From assembly GCA_947245585.1 (NCBI GenBank), contig CAMXPV010000043.1, positions 1 through 32,657 of the forward strand: a stretch of 32,657 bases of DNA, read 5' to 3'. The notes beneath the pieces were generated by a model. That model had not been told where the DNA came from. It searched no databases and was given only the letters and a program-made list of their open reading frames with translations. Shown in pieces: positions 14,804 to 23,272 of this stretch. Source of the DNA: an uncultured Lachnospiraceae bacterium. GTDB taxonomy: Bacteria; Bacillota; Clostridia; Lachnospirales; Lachnospiraceae. The position numbers and the translations under genes were made by a program. Position 1 is the stretch's first letter, and each line of letters starts with the position of its first letter.

Positions 14804-17168
14804 ACATCATCTCCTCCAAGCTGCAGATTCCGTCCAGATAAACCGCTGCCTCCTCCCGAAGCGCCTCCTCCAATGCCACATTTTGTATATAAGGCGTGTG
14901 CACCGTTTTCAGCATATCGCAAAACGCTTCTGTTTCCTGCACTGTCGGCACATACAATTCCACCATAATAGGCCCGACGTCATCTCCGGAAAACCCATAC
15001 ATACCGTATATCTCGCCCGGCTCTCTCAGACTCTCGGGCACATGTCCGCCCAGACTTTCCATATAAAGCCGCAGCCCTTCTTCGTTGATCGGGAAACCCG
15101 TCGGATAAAGCAATTCCTGCGTCTCTTTTGAGAGAATCAGTTGCAAAAACTCTCCTGCAAGGTCAGACTTTTGGGAGGCCGCATTGATTCCCATCAAAGC
15201 CACAGGCGTAAACGCATCCTTCACCCCGCCCGGAATCTGTTCCAGACGATAGTCTCCTTTTCCTTCCACCTGCTTCACAGACTGCAAGAGTCCGTAATGA
15301 TAAGCGTTTAACATTTCACCCATACTGACCTGCACCTTGCCGCCCGCAATCTGCACACCGCCGCCTCCCAGATCGTCGTAGACCGTAGCCTTATCGCTGT
15401 TTGCCACATGCTGCTCCACATATCCCTTATACTTCAGCAACACCTGATTGGAAAGCCCCTCCATACAGGCGTCGTAAATGCGTTTCATCTGCTCCAGATC
15501 ATCGGCAATCTGCTCTTCATCAAACGTGCCGTCCTCCTTAACCCAATTTGGCGCAGACACCGGAAAGAGAGCGTCAAACAGCATATCCTTACTGTACAGC
15601 TCCATCAGTTCTTCCCCCGGGTGCTCCGCTCTCAGCTTCTCAAACAGATCCGCCAACGTGGCAAGGTCCGACACATCCGCCATATTACTTTGTTCCGTAT
15701 AGTACATGGGAAGAGTGACTGCCGCGGGTATCATATAAATTCCGCCTTCTTCCGTAAAACTCTCCTTGATATTAGGCAGCAGTTTTTCTTCTGCTTCCAA
15801 CTTTGCCAGATAAGGAGTCAGATCCGCAAGCACACCTTTTTCCCGGTAGGAATCTATGGGCAGTCCCTCCAATACCATAAGGTCCGGCCCCTTCCCCGAC
15901 ATAATCTCCGTATTCAATTTCTTAATGGCATCCTCTCTCGTGATGCCCTCCTCCGTTCCCATGCCCACCCGGTATTCCACAAAGACGTCGGGATTGGCCT
16001 CCTGAAAGCGCGTGATGGCCTGTCTAAGCACATCGTTTTCCGTCAGGCTGTAGACGGAAAGCGTCTGGGAAGGGGTAGCCGGCATATCCGGATCATAAGT
16101 AAAGGAAGACAGCTTTCCCTCCGAAAAAGCCGCCAAAAATCCATCGTCCTTCGTCCGCGTCATGACAGACACCGGGGTCCTGGGATCACTTAATCCGCAC
16201 AGCGCGCCGTTAATCACCTGCTCCATCACTGCGCCGCCGATCACATGACGGTGCAGTCCTGCGGCCCCGGCCAAATAGATTCCCCCATCCTCCGCCGGAA
16301 AAATGGTAAAGGTGGAAGATACAATGTTCTCGTTTTTCAGGTAGTTCTGTTTCACAAAATCCGCGAGCACCTGGTCCTCGATTTCCTCCTTCGTGTCCAG
16401 ATCGTACAAAAACACACCTTTCCTCTCGCACTTCACCGCAAGATAATGATCCCAGACACAGAAAATGTCCGGGATAATACCAGTCTTCATCACAAGCCTG
16501 CTGTCTCCGGTCTTTCTGTCAATCTCGTAAATTCCCTCTTCTCCCGCGGCAAGATAGAGGTTCTCCCCGTCCTGCGAAAAGCACAGATTGGAAAGGTATA
16601 CCGTTTCTTCATTGAGCGGAACGGCAAACCGCTCCGCCTCCCCCTCGGGCGAAATCAGACACAGAAAAATACTATCGCCGTCTCCCTTTTCTGTCTCGTC
16701 GCCTCCCTCAGCTTCCTGTTCCCCGGATGCCTCCGCTTCTTCGTCTTCCGTCTCACTGCCAGCAAGTGCAGACTTGTAACCCTTACACAGTATGGCCACA
16801 CTCCCATCTGAAGTCCCCTTCATATCAAGCACAAAGGCTTCCATCGCCAGATCGTACCACCCCGGCAGTTCCACCGCCTCCCAGGTAACGCCGCCGTCCG
16901 AGGAAAGATAGCGCCCCTCCGCTCCGTTTTCGAGAAGCTCCAACCGTCCGTCCGACAGCACCACCAGATCCGTCGCCTCACCGATATCCAACTTTTGGGA
17001 AGCTTCCATATACCGGCCCATGGCCGTGCCGCCGTCCGTTCCTCCTGCGCCGTCGGTTTTTCCGCCCTGTCCGTTCCCCTCTGTCTGCGCAGGGCTGCCG
17101 CATCCCGTTAAGGATGCGGCCATCACGCCCGCCAAAAACACTGCCAGCCATTTTTTTGATCTGTTCAT
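14763..17168 (-). CDS. Lipoprotein with beta-propeller-like N-terminus fused to a family 1 extracellular solute-binding protein (copy A)
   Basis: An 801-residue lipoprotein (signal peptide with lipobox SLTGC, Cys23). After a Gly-rich linker, residues about 54-362 form a repetitive beta-strand-rich region. It includes a canonical Asp-box, SSDGGVTWE (S89-W96), and propeller-blade-like units (GEGIYEIDRKTGD-type, VFLYDLDTKEE). From about residue 368 a family 1 solute-binding protein begins (TLSVYSLTENDVLRQAITRF, KKLNTEIMSGKGPDLMVLEG) and runs to the end. Ordinary CUT1 binding proteins are about 400-450 aa, so this is a fusion of nearly twice that length. An acidic low-complexity insert occupies about 138-165. 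I start at the ATG at 17168 (GGAGG 5 nt upstream) rather than the GTG at 17180. It precedes the permeases and is paralogous to copy B. Confidence 0.82.
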   Translation of the reverse strand: MNRSKKWLAVFLAGVMAASLTGCGSPAQTEGNGQGGKTDGAGGTDGGTAMGRYMEASQKLDIGEATDLVVLSDGRLELLENGAEGRYLSSDGGVTWEAVELPGWYDLAMEAFVLDMKGTSDGSVAILCKGYKSALAGSETEDEEAEASGEQEAEGGDETEKGDGDSIFLCLISPEGEAERFAVPLNEETVYLSNLCFSQDGENLYLAAGEEGIYEIDRKTGDSRLVMKTGIIPDIFCVWDHYLAVKCERKGVFLYDLDTKEEIEDQVLADFVKQNYLKNENIVSSTFTIFPAEDGGIYLAGAAGLHRHVIGGAVMEQVINGALCGLSDPRTPVSVMTRTKDDGFLAAFSEGKLSSFTYDPDMPATPSQTLSVYSLTENDVLRQAITRFQEANPDVFVEYRVGMGTEEGITREDAIKKLNTEIMSGKGPDLMVLEGLPIDSYREKGVLADLTPYLAKLEAEEKLLPNIKESFTEEGGIYMIPAAVTLPMYYTEQSNMADVSDLATLADLFEKLRAEHPGEELMELYSKDMLFDALFPVSAPNWVKEDGTFDEEQIADDLEQMKRIYDACMEGLSNQVLLKYKGYVEQHVANSDKATVYDDLGGGGVQIAGGKVQVSMGEMLNAYHYGLLQSVKQVEGKGDYRLEQIPGGVKDAFTPVALMGINAASQKSDLAGEFLQLILSKETQELLYPTGFPINEEGLRLYMESLGGHVPESLREPGEIYGMYGFSGDDVGPIMVELYVPTVQETEAFCDMLKTVHTPYIQNVALEEALREEAAVYLDGICSLEEMMYGVRAKSAIIMAE

Positions 17169-17239
17169 TCTTACCTCCACGCTTAAAGCTTTATAACTCT
17201 TCCATTATAGTATAGTTTTATACAAATTTCCCCATTTTT

Positions 17240-19666
17240 CTACTCTGCCGCATAGATTTCTACCTTTGCCATAATCTTCTGCACCGCCTCGTCCAGCGTC
17301 AGATATCCGTCCAGATACTGTCCGCCAATCCCGATCAGCGCATCCTCCACCACGGAATCCGCCACATAGGGCGTGTGCACCTTACAGCAATGGTCATACA
17401 AAGCCTGATACTCCTCCTTGGTGGGCATGTAAATTTCCATATGAACTTCCCTGCCGTCCCCCGTGCTGCTGCCGATACTACTTGACACCTCGCCGTAATC
17501 CACATCCATACCGCCGTTTTTCATTACCTGCCACTGGGGAGAAAGCTGCTGTGTAAGCGCGCTCTGGTTTGTCATAAACCCATCGTAAAGGAGACCCTGC
17601 ACCTCCGTCCCCATGATCACGTCGAAGAACTGCTCTGCCTGCTCCTTATGGGCGGACGAGGCGTTCAGCCCCACCAACACGGAAGGGGCAAAGACGTCTT
17701 CGCTCATCCCGTCAAAGAACGCAAATTTCATATCCTCAAATCCCTCCGCGCGGCTGATGGACATCGACTTTTGATAGCCGTAGACATCAAACAACATACC
17801 TGCCGCAAAGGACTGATCTCCATACAGAAAATCAACGGCTGTATTTCCCGCGTCGCCCAGATGGTGGTAATAATAACTCCTCTCCGCGGCGCTCTCCTTA
17901 TAATAGCTCTCCTGACGCACATACTGCTCTTTCAGGTCATTGGAGATTCCCTCGTTGGCCGCCCGGTAAATTCGTTCTGTGTCTGACAGATACTCCCTTA
18001 ACAGCGCCTCGTTAAGCTTTCCCGACTCCTCCACAAATGCCGTGGCCCCCACCGGCAAAAACCATCGCACGGTCGCCTCCGAGGCAAAGAAATCGCAGAT
18101 TCCCTCGCCGGGATGTTCCTCCCGCAGCCTCTCTATCGTATCCGCCAAAGACGCGTAATTCGTAACGCCCTCCACATCCGTCTGTCTGCCGCCCACCATG
18201 GGAAGGGTGAAAACCACCGGCATCATATAGACGCCGCCGTTTTCCGTGAAAGCGTCCACGATATTAGGAAGCAGGGCCGCCTCGCCCGTCAGGCCGTCTA
18301 TGTGGGGCTTTAAGTCCGCCAGAATCCCCTTTTCGATGTAGGACTTCGCGGGAAGCTCATCCAGAATGATCACGTCCGGCCCCTTGCCCGCCATCAGCTC
18401 CGTGTTCAATTTCTTAACCGCATCCTCTCTGGATTTGCTGTCCGTGCCGCTAAGCGCAACCTCATATTTCACAAAGGTGTCGGGGTGCTCCGTCTGATAC
18501 TGGGCGATTGCCTGCCGCACAGCGTCCCACTCCTCCAAAGAATACACCGTCACCAGATCCTCCGGCACCGTAGGCACATTCGGATCGTAAGTATAGCGGA
18601 TGAGCTGCCCGCCCGAAAAGAGCACCAGAAATTCATCCTGCGGAAGCGTAATCATGCACCGAAGTCCCATGGCCGGATTGCTGAAACTGGAAAGCGATCC
18701 GTCTATGATCTGTTCCATGGCGCTTCCTCCGATCACATGGCGGTATACGCCGCCCTTTCCCGCCACATACACGGCTTCCTCATCCCCCGGTGTCACATAG
18801 ACCGTAAAGGATTCGTCCGCATAGTATTCCCCCAGATAGTTTTCTTCCATGAATTTCTGGAGCACATCATCGGCAACGATCTTTTCTTCCTTCATGTCAT
18901 AGAAAGTAACCCCCTCAAAGGCCGTCATCAGAATCATATAGTCGCCCTGAAACTGCACCAGATCGGGAAGATATTCCAAGGTCATATAATTGCTCATGGA
19001 GCCGTCCTCCAGATTCACCTCATAGAGGCAGTTTGCGCCCAACACCTTCGCAAACACCCTGTTTTCCGGGGAAACCCAAAGATTCTGCACATAGCCTTCC
19101 TTCGCTTCTAGCTCTGCGATCACCTGCGAACTGCCGTCCGGCCTTCCCACAACCAGCCCTGTATGAAATTCACCCGTGCCGCCGGTACTTGGGGAAGACA
19201 GCACATAAACCGTGCCGTCCAGTCCCGCCCGCATCTGGAAAATATAATTATCCTTCGTAAAAGCGCCCAGATCGTCGATGCCGGGAATGGCCTTCGTCTC
19301 CCAAGTCTCCCCGCCGTCCGTGGAAATGATCTGCCCCGCCTTCTCGTCCAAAACCAACAGGCTTCCGTCAGTAAGCCGCGTCACGCCAAAATCCCTCGTC
19401 ACATAGGCGGAAAGATCCGTCTTGGATTCCACATACCGCCCCATGGCTTTCGCTTCGCCGTCCTCCTGCGCACCGTCCTCTCCATTCTCCGTTTCTGCTC
19501 CTGTATTCGCCGTATCTCCTTCTGCCGCATCACCCGAAACCGCACCCTGCATTCCCGGCGCGTCGGTCTGTCCATTCTTTCCGCAGCCGCCAAAGAGCCC
19601 TGCCGTCATGGCAAGCAAAAGCCAGGCTGCCAACATCCGTTTTCTCCTATTACCATGCTTGCCCAT
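17240..19666 (-). CDS. Lipoprotein with beta-propeller-like N-terminus fused to a family 1 extracellular solute-binding protein (copy B)
   Basis: An 808-residue paralogue of copy A, collinear throughout. It has a lipobox (LFGGC, Cys28), an acidic linker, an Asp-box STDGGETWE (S115-W122), a propeller-like half containing GGVYRHVIGGSAMEQIIDGS, and a family 1 solute-binding half (LEEWDAVRQAIAQYQTEHPD, KKLNTELMAGKGPDVIILDE). Shared landmarks with copy A include GRY-E, HVIGGxxMEQxIxG, YDPxxPxxPxxLxxVYSL and the C-terminal HTPY. The pair arose by tandem duplication and then diverged; the binding pockets may differ. The ATG at 19666 has GAGGAG 8 nt upstream and overlaps the stop of the preceding lipoprotein by one base (TAATG), implying coupled translation. 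The gap to copy A is 71 bp. Confidence 0.82.
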   Translation of the reverse strand: MGKHGNRRKRMLAAWLLLAMTAGLFGGCGKNGQTDAPGMQGAVSGDAAEGDTANTGAETENGEDGAQEDGEAKAMGRYVESKTDLSAYVTRDFGVTRLTDGSLLVLDEKAGQIISTDGGETWETKAIPGIDDLGAFTKDNYIFQMRAGLDGTVYVLSSPSTGGTGEFHTGLVVGRPDGSSQVIAELEAKEGYVQNLWVSPENRVFAKVLGANCLYEVNLEDGSMSNYMTLEYLPDLVQFQGDYMILMTAFEGVTFYDMKEEKIVADDVLQKFMEENYLGEYYADESFTVYVTPGDEEAVYVAGKGGVYRHVIGGSAMEQIIDGSLSSFSNPAMGLRCMITLPQDEFLVLFSGGQLIRYTYDPNVPTVPEDLVTVYSLEEWDAVRQAIAQYQTEHPDTFVKYEVALSGTDSKSREDAVKKLNTELMAGKGPDVIILDELPAKSYIEKGILADLKPHIDGLTGEAALLPNIVDAFTENGGVYMMPVVFTLPMVGGRQTDVEGVTNYASLADTIERLREEHPGEGICDFFASEATVRWFLPVGATAFVEESGKLNEALLREYLSDTERIYRAANEGISNDLKEQYVRQESYYKESAAERSYYYHHLGDAGNTAVDFLYGDQSFAAGMLFDVYGYQKSMSISRAEGFEDMKFAFFDGMSEDVFAPSVLVGLNASSAHKEQAEQFFDVIMGTEVQGLLYDGFMTNQSALTQQLSPQWQVMKNGGMDVDYGEVSSSIGSSTGDGREVHMEIYMPTKEEYQALYDHCCKVHTPYVADSVVEDALIGIGGQYLDGYLTLDEAVQKIMAKVEIYAAE

Positions 19667-20193
19667 TATACAAACTCCTCCATCTCAATATGATCCGCAA
19701 GAAAACTCCCGTCCTCCTGCCAGCTTCCCTTTATGATCACTGTCAGTTCTTCCTTTAAATCCGTGAAGCTTCCCTCCCTTGCGGAGATATCCTCCGGGTT
19801 GACGCCTCCGTTTTTCACGGTCTTATACTCATACCCACAGCTTTCCGCCATATGTACCGTGATCAGATTCTCTTCCTCCTCATAACCCGGCGCTGCCGAT
19901 GCCGCAAAGCTGGCGCCATCCTCCGACCATGTCTCGATCTTACTGATCACGAAGCTGTCTGCTGAAAGACTCGTCACGCTTCCTTCTATTTCCTCATTTC
20001 CCACAGACTGCGCGGTATCCTTCTTTACCGCGTCGTCTTCGGAGGCATCCCTCTCCTCTCCGATAGCCTCGATCTGCAGTCTTTCTTCCTCCGCCTTGCC
20101 ACATCCCGCCGCAGCCGTCAGTAAAAACCCACAGGCCGCCGACAAAATCATTCCTCTTCTTGCCAGTTTCCTTTTTCGTTGTAAGTCAGACAT
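19666..20193 (-). CDS. Small lipoprotein, DUF5666-like, second of a pair
   Basis: A 175-residue predicted lipoprotein: basic N-terminus, hydrophobic core, lipobox TAAAGC (Cys31). An acidic linker leads to a small beta-rich domain (IEGSVTSLSADSFVIS, later SFTDLKEELTVIIKGSWQED, ending HIEMEEFV). The order 'G-V-...-DL-E-...-V-G-...-A--I' resembles DUF5666/OB-like domains. It also parallels the upstream 183-residue lipoprotein, especially at the C-terminus (EEFV versus EEYV). The start at 20193 has AAGGAG 6-7 nt upstream. Its stop overlaps the start of copy B of the propeller-binding protein. A predicted response-regulator site and -10 (20209-20242) lie immediately upstream. Function unknown; perhaps an extracytoplasmic sensor or accessory lipoprotein. 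Confidence 0.72.
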   Translation of the reverse strand: MSDLQRKRKLARRGMILSAACGFLLTAAAGCGKAEEERLQIEAIGEERDASEDDAVKKDTAQSVGNEEIEGSVTSLSADSFVISKIETWSEDGASFAASAAPGYEEEENLITVHMAESCGYEYKTVKNGGVNPEDISAREGSFTDLKEELTVIIKGSWQEDGSFLADHIEMEEFV

Positions 20194-20208
20194 AAGTATC
20201 TCCTTTCT

Positions 20209-20242
20209 ATCATAGCAGTCTTTTCTCTAAATAATCTCTAAG
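20209..20242 (-). promoter_or_regulatory. Predicted response-regulator box plus -10, second lipoprotein promoter
   Basis: On the minus strand, CTTAGAG (20236-20242), four bases, and TTTAGAG (20225-20231) form an 11-bp-phased direct repeat. Ten bases later comes TATGAT (20209-20214), a good -10. This matches sites at 20884-20917 and 28834-28867. There is no -35 hexamer, as expected for class II activation by an OmpR-family regulator. The leader would be very short, about 10 nt. Confidence 0.55.
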
Positions 20243-20271
20243 AATCTTCTCAACTTTGAAACATACACTTT

Positions 20272-20823
20272 TTAAACATACTCTTCAATAATAACCCTCA
20301 CCGCCACAAACGTTTCCCCCTCGAAATATCCTTCCATCTCCACGCCCATGCCTTCCTGCAAATCCGAAACCGCCGCTTCTTTCCTGTCAATGTCTGCACC
20401 GCCGCCCTGAATCGTCCAGTGCTCTATCCTGGTGTCCGCCGTAAATTTCACCGGGATTTTTTCTGCGTCCTTCATCTCCAACAGCGTGACCGATCCGTCG
20501 TCATCCATCAGTGTGGTCCGGGCAAAAATCATACCATCTTCCTGCGCACTCTGTACCTTGCCGCCGAGATGTTCCGTCCCCTCAGACATACCCACAGTCT
20601 GACTCTCATTCTGTTTACTCTCTTCCGCCTCCTGATCGGCTTTCTCCAGGACCTCCTCCTTCTTTGTATTTTCCAGTGGCTGTGCATCCTGCTTCTCCTC
20701 TGTCAGGTCCATCTCCTTTACTTCCGTATGCGATCCGGCCCTGACAGGCTCCCCACACCCTGCCGCCATCATGCCCACACTTAATGCCAATCCTACTGCT
20801 GCTATCACTTTTCTGCTTTTCAT
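20272..20823 (-). CDS. Small lipoprotein, DUF5666-like, first gene of the transport operon
   Basis: A 183-residue lipoprotein: lipobox MMAAGC (Cys23), a long charged Glu/Lys/Gln linker (about 35-85), then a beta-rich domain. That domain reads HLGGKVQSAQEDGMIFARTT, then a TADTRIEHWTI segment, then AVSDLQEGMGVEMEGYFEGE, then VRVIIEEYV. The 'T-I ... DL-EG--V-M-G' pattern resembles DUF5666 domains. It is clearly related to the next lipoprotein. The ATG at 20823 has GAGAGGATGG upstream; spacing is acceptable. A predicted regulator box with an extended -10 lies 60-95 bp upstream. The gap to the next gene (78 bp) holds a second copy of that box, so the two lipoproteins may each have their own promoter. 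Confidence 0.72.
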   Translation of the reverse strand: MKSRKVIAAVGLALSVGMMAAGCGEPVRAGSHTEVKEMDLTEEKQDAQPLENTKKEEVLEKADQEAEESKQNESQTVGMSEGTEHLGGKVQSAQEDGMIFARTTLMDDDGSVTLLEMKDAEKIPVKFTADTRIEHWTIQGGGADIDRKEAAVSDLQEGMGVEMEGYFEGETFVAVRVIIEEYV

Positions 20824-20883
20824 CCTGCTGCCATCCTCTCTGCGTGGTATCTTTTGTATTTTTTATGTAACCCGCTTTTTTCA

Positions 20884-20917
20884 ATCTTAACAGGCGTTCC
20901 TCTAAATTCTCTCTAAA
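20884..20917 (-). promoter_or_regulatory. Predicted response-regulator box plus extended -10 of the lipoprotein/transport operon
   Basis: On the minus strand, TTTAGAG (20911-20917), four bases, and TTTAGAG (20900-20906) form a perfect 11-bp-phased direct repeat. Exactly 10 bp further is TAAGAT (20884-20889), preceded by TGT, giving an extended -10. A transcript would start near 20877, about 54 nt before the first lipoprotein gene. Confidence 0.6.
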
Positions 20918-20980
20918 AAAACTGAAGATTTCCTTATGGCATTATTAAGAATTATCTTGTGCAACATTTTTCTGAAACGC

Positions 20981-21025
20981 AAAAGAAAGAGCAAGCCGTC
21001 ACCCAAGTCAACGGCCTGCTCTTTC
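20981..21025 (-). terminator. Intrinsic terminator of the chemoreceptor gene
   Basis: A 15-bp stem with one mismatch (20985-20999 against 21011-21025; GAAAGAGCA...GCCGT with ACGGC...TGCTCTTTC) has an 11-nt loop. On the minus strand it is followed by the T-rich TTTGCG run. It lies directly after the chemoreceptor stop. Confidence 0.75.
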
Positions 21026-21057
21026 CCACATAAATATCGTATCAATATCAAATTACA

Positions 21058-23058
21058 TCAAACTCTGAATCCGGCCACGGTGTCTTTCAGTTCCGCACTC
21101 AGCCCCGACAATTCCTCCATTCGGGAGAGTACCGCACGGGAACTCTCGTTGGAAACTGCAGCCGACTGTTCCATCTTTTGCATAAATTCCGCAATCTCCC
21201 CCACTAATCGGGTAATCACCAACAGGGAGTCACCGATGCCCGCCATGCTGGCGCTCATCTCATGGGAGGAAGCGCCCAACTCGGCGGAAATATTGCTGTA
21301 AAATACAGCGTCATTCTCGTACATTCCCGCAAGCTCCGTCATTCCCTGATAATCCTTCATGACCTTCTCATTCATAAAAGTAAGAAGCTTTTCCGCACTC
21401 TCGGAAAGAAAGGCCACACTGTGCACCACGTCCTCCGTCACTTTACGAATCTGATCCACCGCCTGTCTGGAATGATCGGCAAGCTCCCTGATCTCATCCG
21501 CCACCACAGCAAATCCGCGGCCTGCCTCACCGGCTCTGGAAGCCTCAATGGATGCGTTCAAAGCCAACAAATTGGTCTGTGAACTGATGGCAAGGATCTC
21601 CTCCGTCAGGGTGTCGATCTCCTTCACCTTCTGGCTCTCCTTTATGGCAGCTCCGAGTTCGTTCATGGTAGTGCCGCACAGTTCCACCGCCTCCGCCGTC
21701 GATTTCCTTGACGCTTCATGCTGCTTTCCGGCACGTTCCATAATGTCCCCGGACTGATCCGCCGCTTCCTGCGCTTTTCCGGCCACGGTATCAATCGCCC
21801 TGCCAAGCTCCTCCCCCGTCAGTCTCATCTGTTCCGCCAATTCCCTTGCCTCTGCCGTCTGTTTCATGACCCTGCCGGCCGTTTCCGCAATCAGAGAAAT
21901 GTCGCCGCTCAGCACCGTCATTTTCTCGGAGGTTTCCTCTGAAATATGATTGATACTTTCTGCCTCATCCTTCGTACTAAGGATGATCCCCCTGATCTGC
22001 TGCTTAACTTCAACGGTAGCTGTCCTAATCTGTTCCGTCTCATTTTTATACTGAGCGGGAATTCCCTTTTCCTCCACCGGGTTTTCCGAAAAATCGCCGG
22101 AGGCAAACTGCTTGAGCATCTGCACGGGAGCAAGCGTTCTACCGATCAGACCAGCCATAAACACCGCCACCAACACAATGATAACGAGGGCGGTCACAAC
22201 AGCCACCAGAATCATCGTCACAAGCGATCCCCACACATGGGAAGTGGGACAGACTACGCCAAGTTTCCAGTTACTGCCCGAAATCTGCGATGCCGCAAAA
22301 TAGCAGGCCGTTCCGTCATAGTCCTGCGTCCTGACCACATCTCTGCCATTCCCCTCTATCAGGGACTTTAGGGCAGGCATAATATCCATAACCGCCACCG
22401 CCGTCTCCTCGGAAGGTTCATACTCCTTATTTCTATGGGCCACATACCTGCCGCTGCTGTCCGACAAAAAGCCGTATACGCCCTCCGCGTAGTTGATGCT
22501 CCCCGTCAGCTCCGTCACCGTCCCCAATGTCACATCAAGACCGATCACCGCCGCCAGCTTCCCGTCCACATACACCGGCGATGCGATCGTCGTGCACATC
22601 TGTCCCGTCAGCACATCCCAGTAAGGATCTGTCACAATGGTTTCCCCCGCCGCATCCGCCTGTTGATACCATCCCCGCTGTACCGGATCGTAACCCTCCG
22701 GGATTTCCGCTTCCCTGTTGGACTGGATAAAAGCGCTGTCTTTTGTGCCGCAGTATAAATTCAGAAGCTCCTGCCTGCCCGCCGCATGGGTATCCACCAC
22801 CGACTGCAGAAACCCCGTCTCCAGGCTGCCCATCGCCTCAATGCTGCTTGCCGTCCCGTCCGCCAGCATTTTTTCATTCTCTATCCATGTGTTGATTTCC
22901 TCCGCGTACTTATCCGCATAAAGCTGCAAAATATCCGTTTGCTCCGCCATCATGCGCCGTCCCGCGATCATTACAATCCCCAACGTGGTAAGCAGAATGC
23001 TTGCGGCGACAATGCAGATCACGCTGATCGTCAGTTTTCCTTTCATGGTCTTTATCAT
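21058..23058 (-). CDS. Methyl-accepting chemotaxis protein with dCache_1 amino-acid sensor domain
   Basis: A 666-residue chemoreceptor. TM1 (about 10-32) is followed by an extracellular dCache_1 domain, TM2 (about 270-295), HAMP, and a long cytoplasmic signalling hairpin. The hairpin contains the conserved tip [20 protein letters not shown] and [18 protein letters not shown]. The dCache part carries Y123, R128, W130, Y131, Y146, D148 and D175. Their spacing equals that of the amino-acid-binding residues of PctA-type dCache_1AA receptors as I remember them, so an amino acid ligand is likely. I start at the ATG at 23058 (AAGGAAGG about 8 nt upstream) rather than the GTG at 23067, which overlaps that site. 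A sigma-D-like promoter lies upstream and a terminator downstream, so it is monocistronic. It would signal through CheA/CheW encoded elsewhere. Confidence 0.93.
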   Translation of the reverse strand: MIKTMKGKLTISVICIVAASILLTTLGIVMIAGRRMMAEQTDILQLYADKYAEEINTWIENEKMLADGTASSIEAMGSLETGFLQSVVDTHAAGRQELLNLYCGTKDSAFIQSNREAEIPEGYDPVQRGWYQQADAAGETIVTDPYWDVLTGQMCTTIASPVYVDGKLAAVIGLDVTLGTVTELTGSINYAEGVYGFLSDSSGRYVAHRNKEYEPSEETAVAVMDIMPALKSLIEGNGRDVVRTQDYDGTACYFAASQISGSNWKLGVVCPTSHVWGSLVTMILVAVVTALVIIVLVAVFMAGLIGRTLAPVQMLKQFASGDFSENPVEEKGIPAQYKNETEQIRTATVEVKQQIRGIILSTKDEAESINHISEETSEKMTVLSGDISLIAETAGRVMKQTAEARELAEQMRLTGEELGRAIDTVAGKAQEAADQSGDIMERAGKQHEASRKSTAEAVELCGTTMNELGAAIKESQKVKEIDTLTEEILAISSQTNLLALNASIEASRAGEAGRGFAVVADEIRELADHSRQAVDQIRKVTEDVVHSVAFLSESAEKLLTFMNEKVMKDYQGMTELAGMYENDAVFYSNISAELGASSHEMSASMAGIGDSLLVITRLVGEIAEFMQKMEQSAAVSNESSRAVLSRMEELSGLSAELKDTVAGFRV

Positions 23059-23146
23059 CTTATGCACCTTCCTTCAGTCAATTTTCCAAAGAACATTTTA
23101 CAACATTATTTTCAGTTTTTTATGCTTTGTGGTATAAACCGCATTT

Positions 23147-23173
23147 TTTTCGGCATTATTTGCTTTTAGTTTA
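23147..23173 (-). promoter_or_regulatory. Candidate sigma-D promoter of the chemoreceptor
   Basis: TAAA (23170-23173), 15 bp, and GCCGAAAA (23147-23154) lie on the minus strand, about 90 bp before the chemoreceptor start. Compared with sigma-28 consensus TAAA-N15-GCCGATAA there is one mismatch. Sigma-D control is the rule for chemoreceptor genes in motile Firmicutes. Confidence 0.6.
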
Positions 23174-23216
23174 CATAACACTGATATTTACCGGTCAATT
23201 TGACCAACTATTTGAC

Positions 23217-23248
23217 ACAAAAAAAGCTCTCCCTGAAAAAAGGAGAGC
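23217..23248 (-). terminator. Intrinsic terminator of the hybrid kinase operon
   Basis: GCTCTCC/GGAGAGC stem (23226-23232 and 23242-23248) with a 9-nt loop is followed on the minus strand by TTTTTTTGTG. It lies just after the stop of the dCache hybrid kinase and upstream of the chemoreceptor promoter. Confidence 0.85.
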
Positions 23249-23272
23249 CTTTTGCTTTTCTGCCATTTTCTT

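Noticed and set aside
17169..17239. Internal promoter with TATAAT between the two propeller-binding protein genes
   Set aside because: TATAAT is present but lacks a -35 hexamer or extended TG; continued transcription from upstream is the simpler reading.
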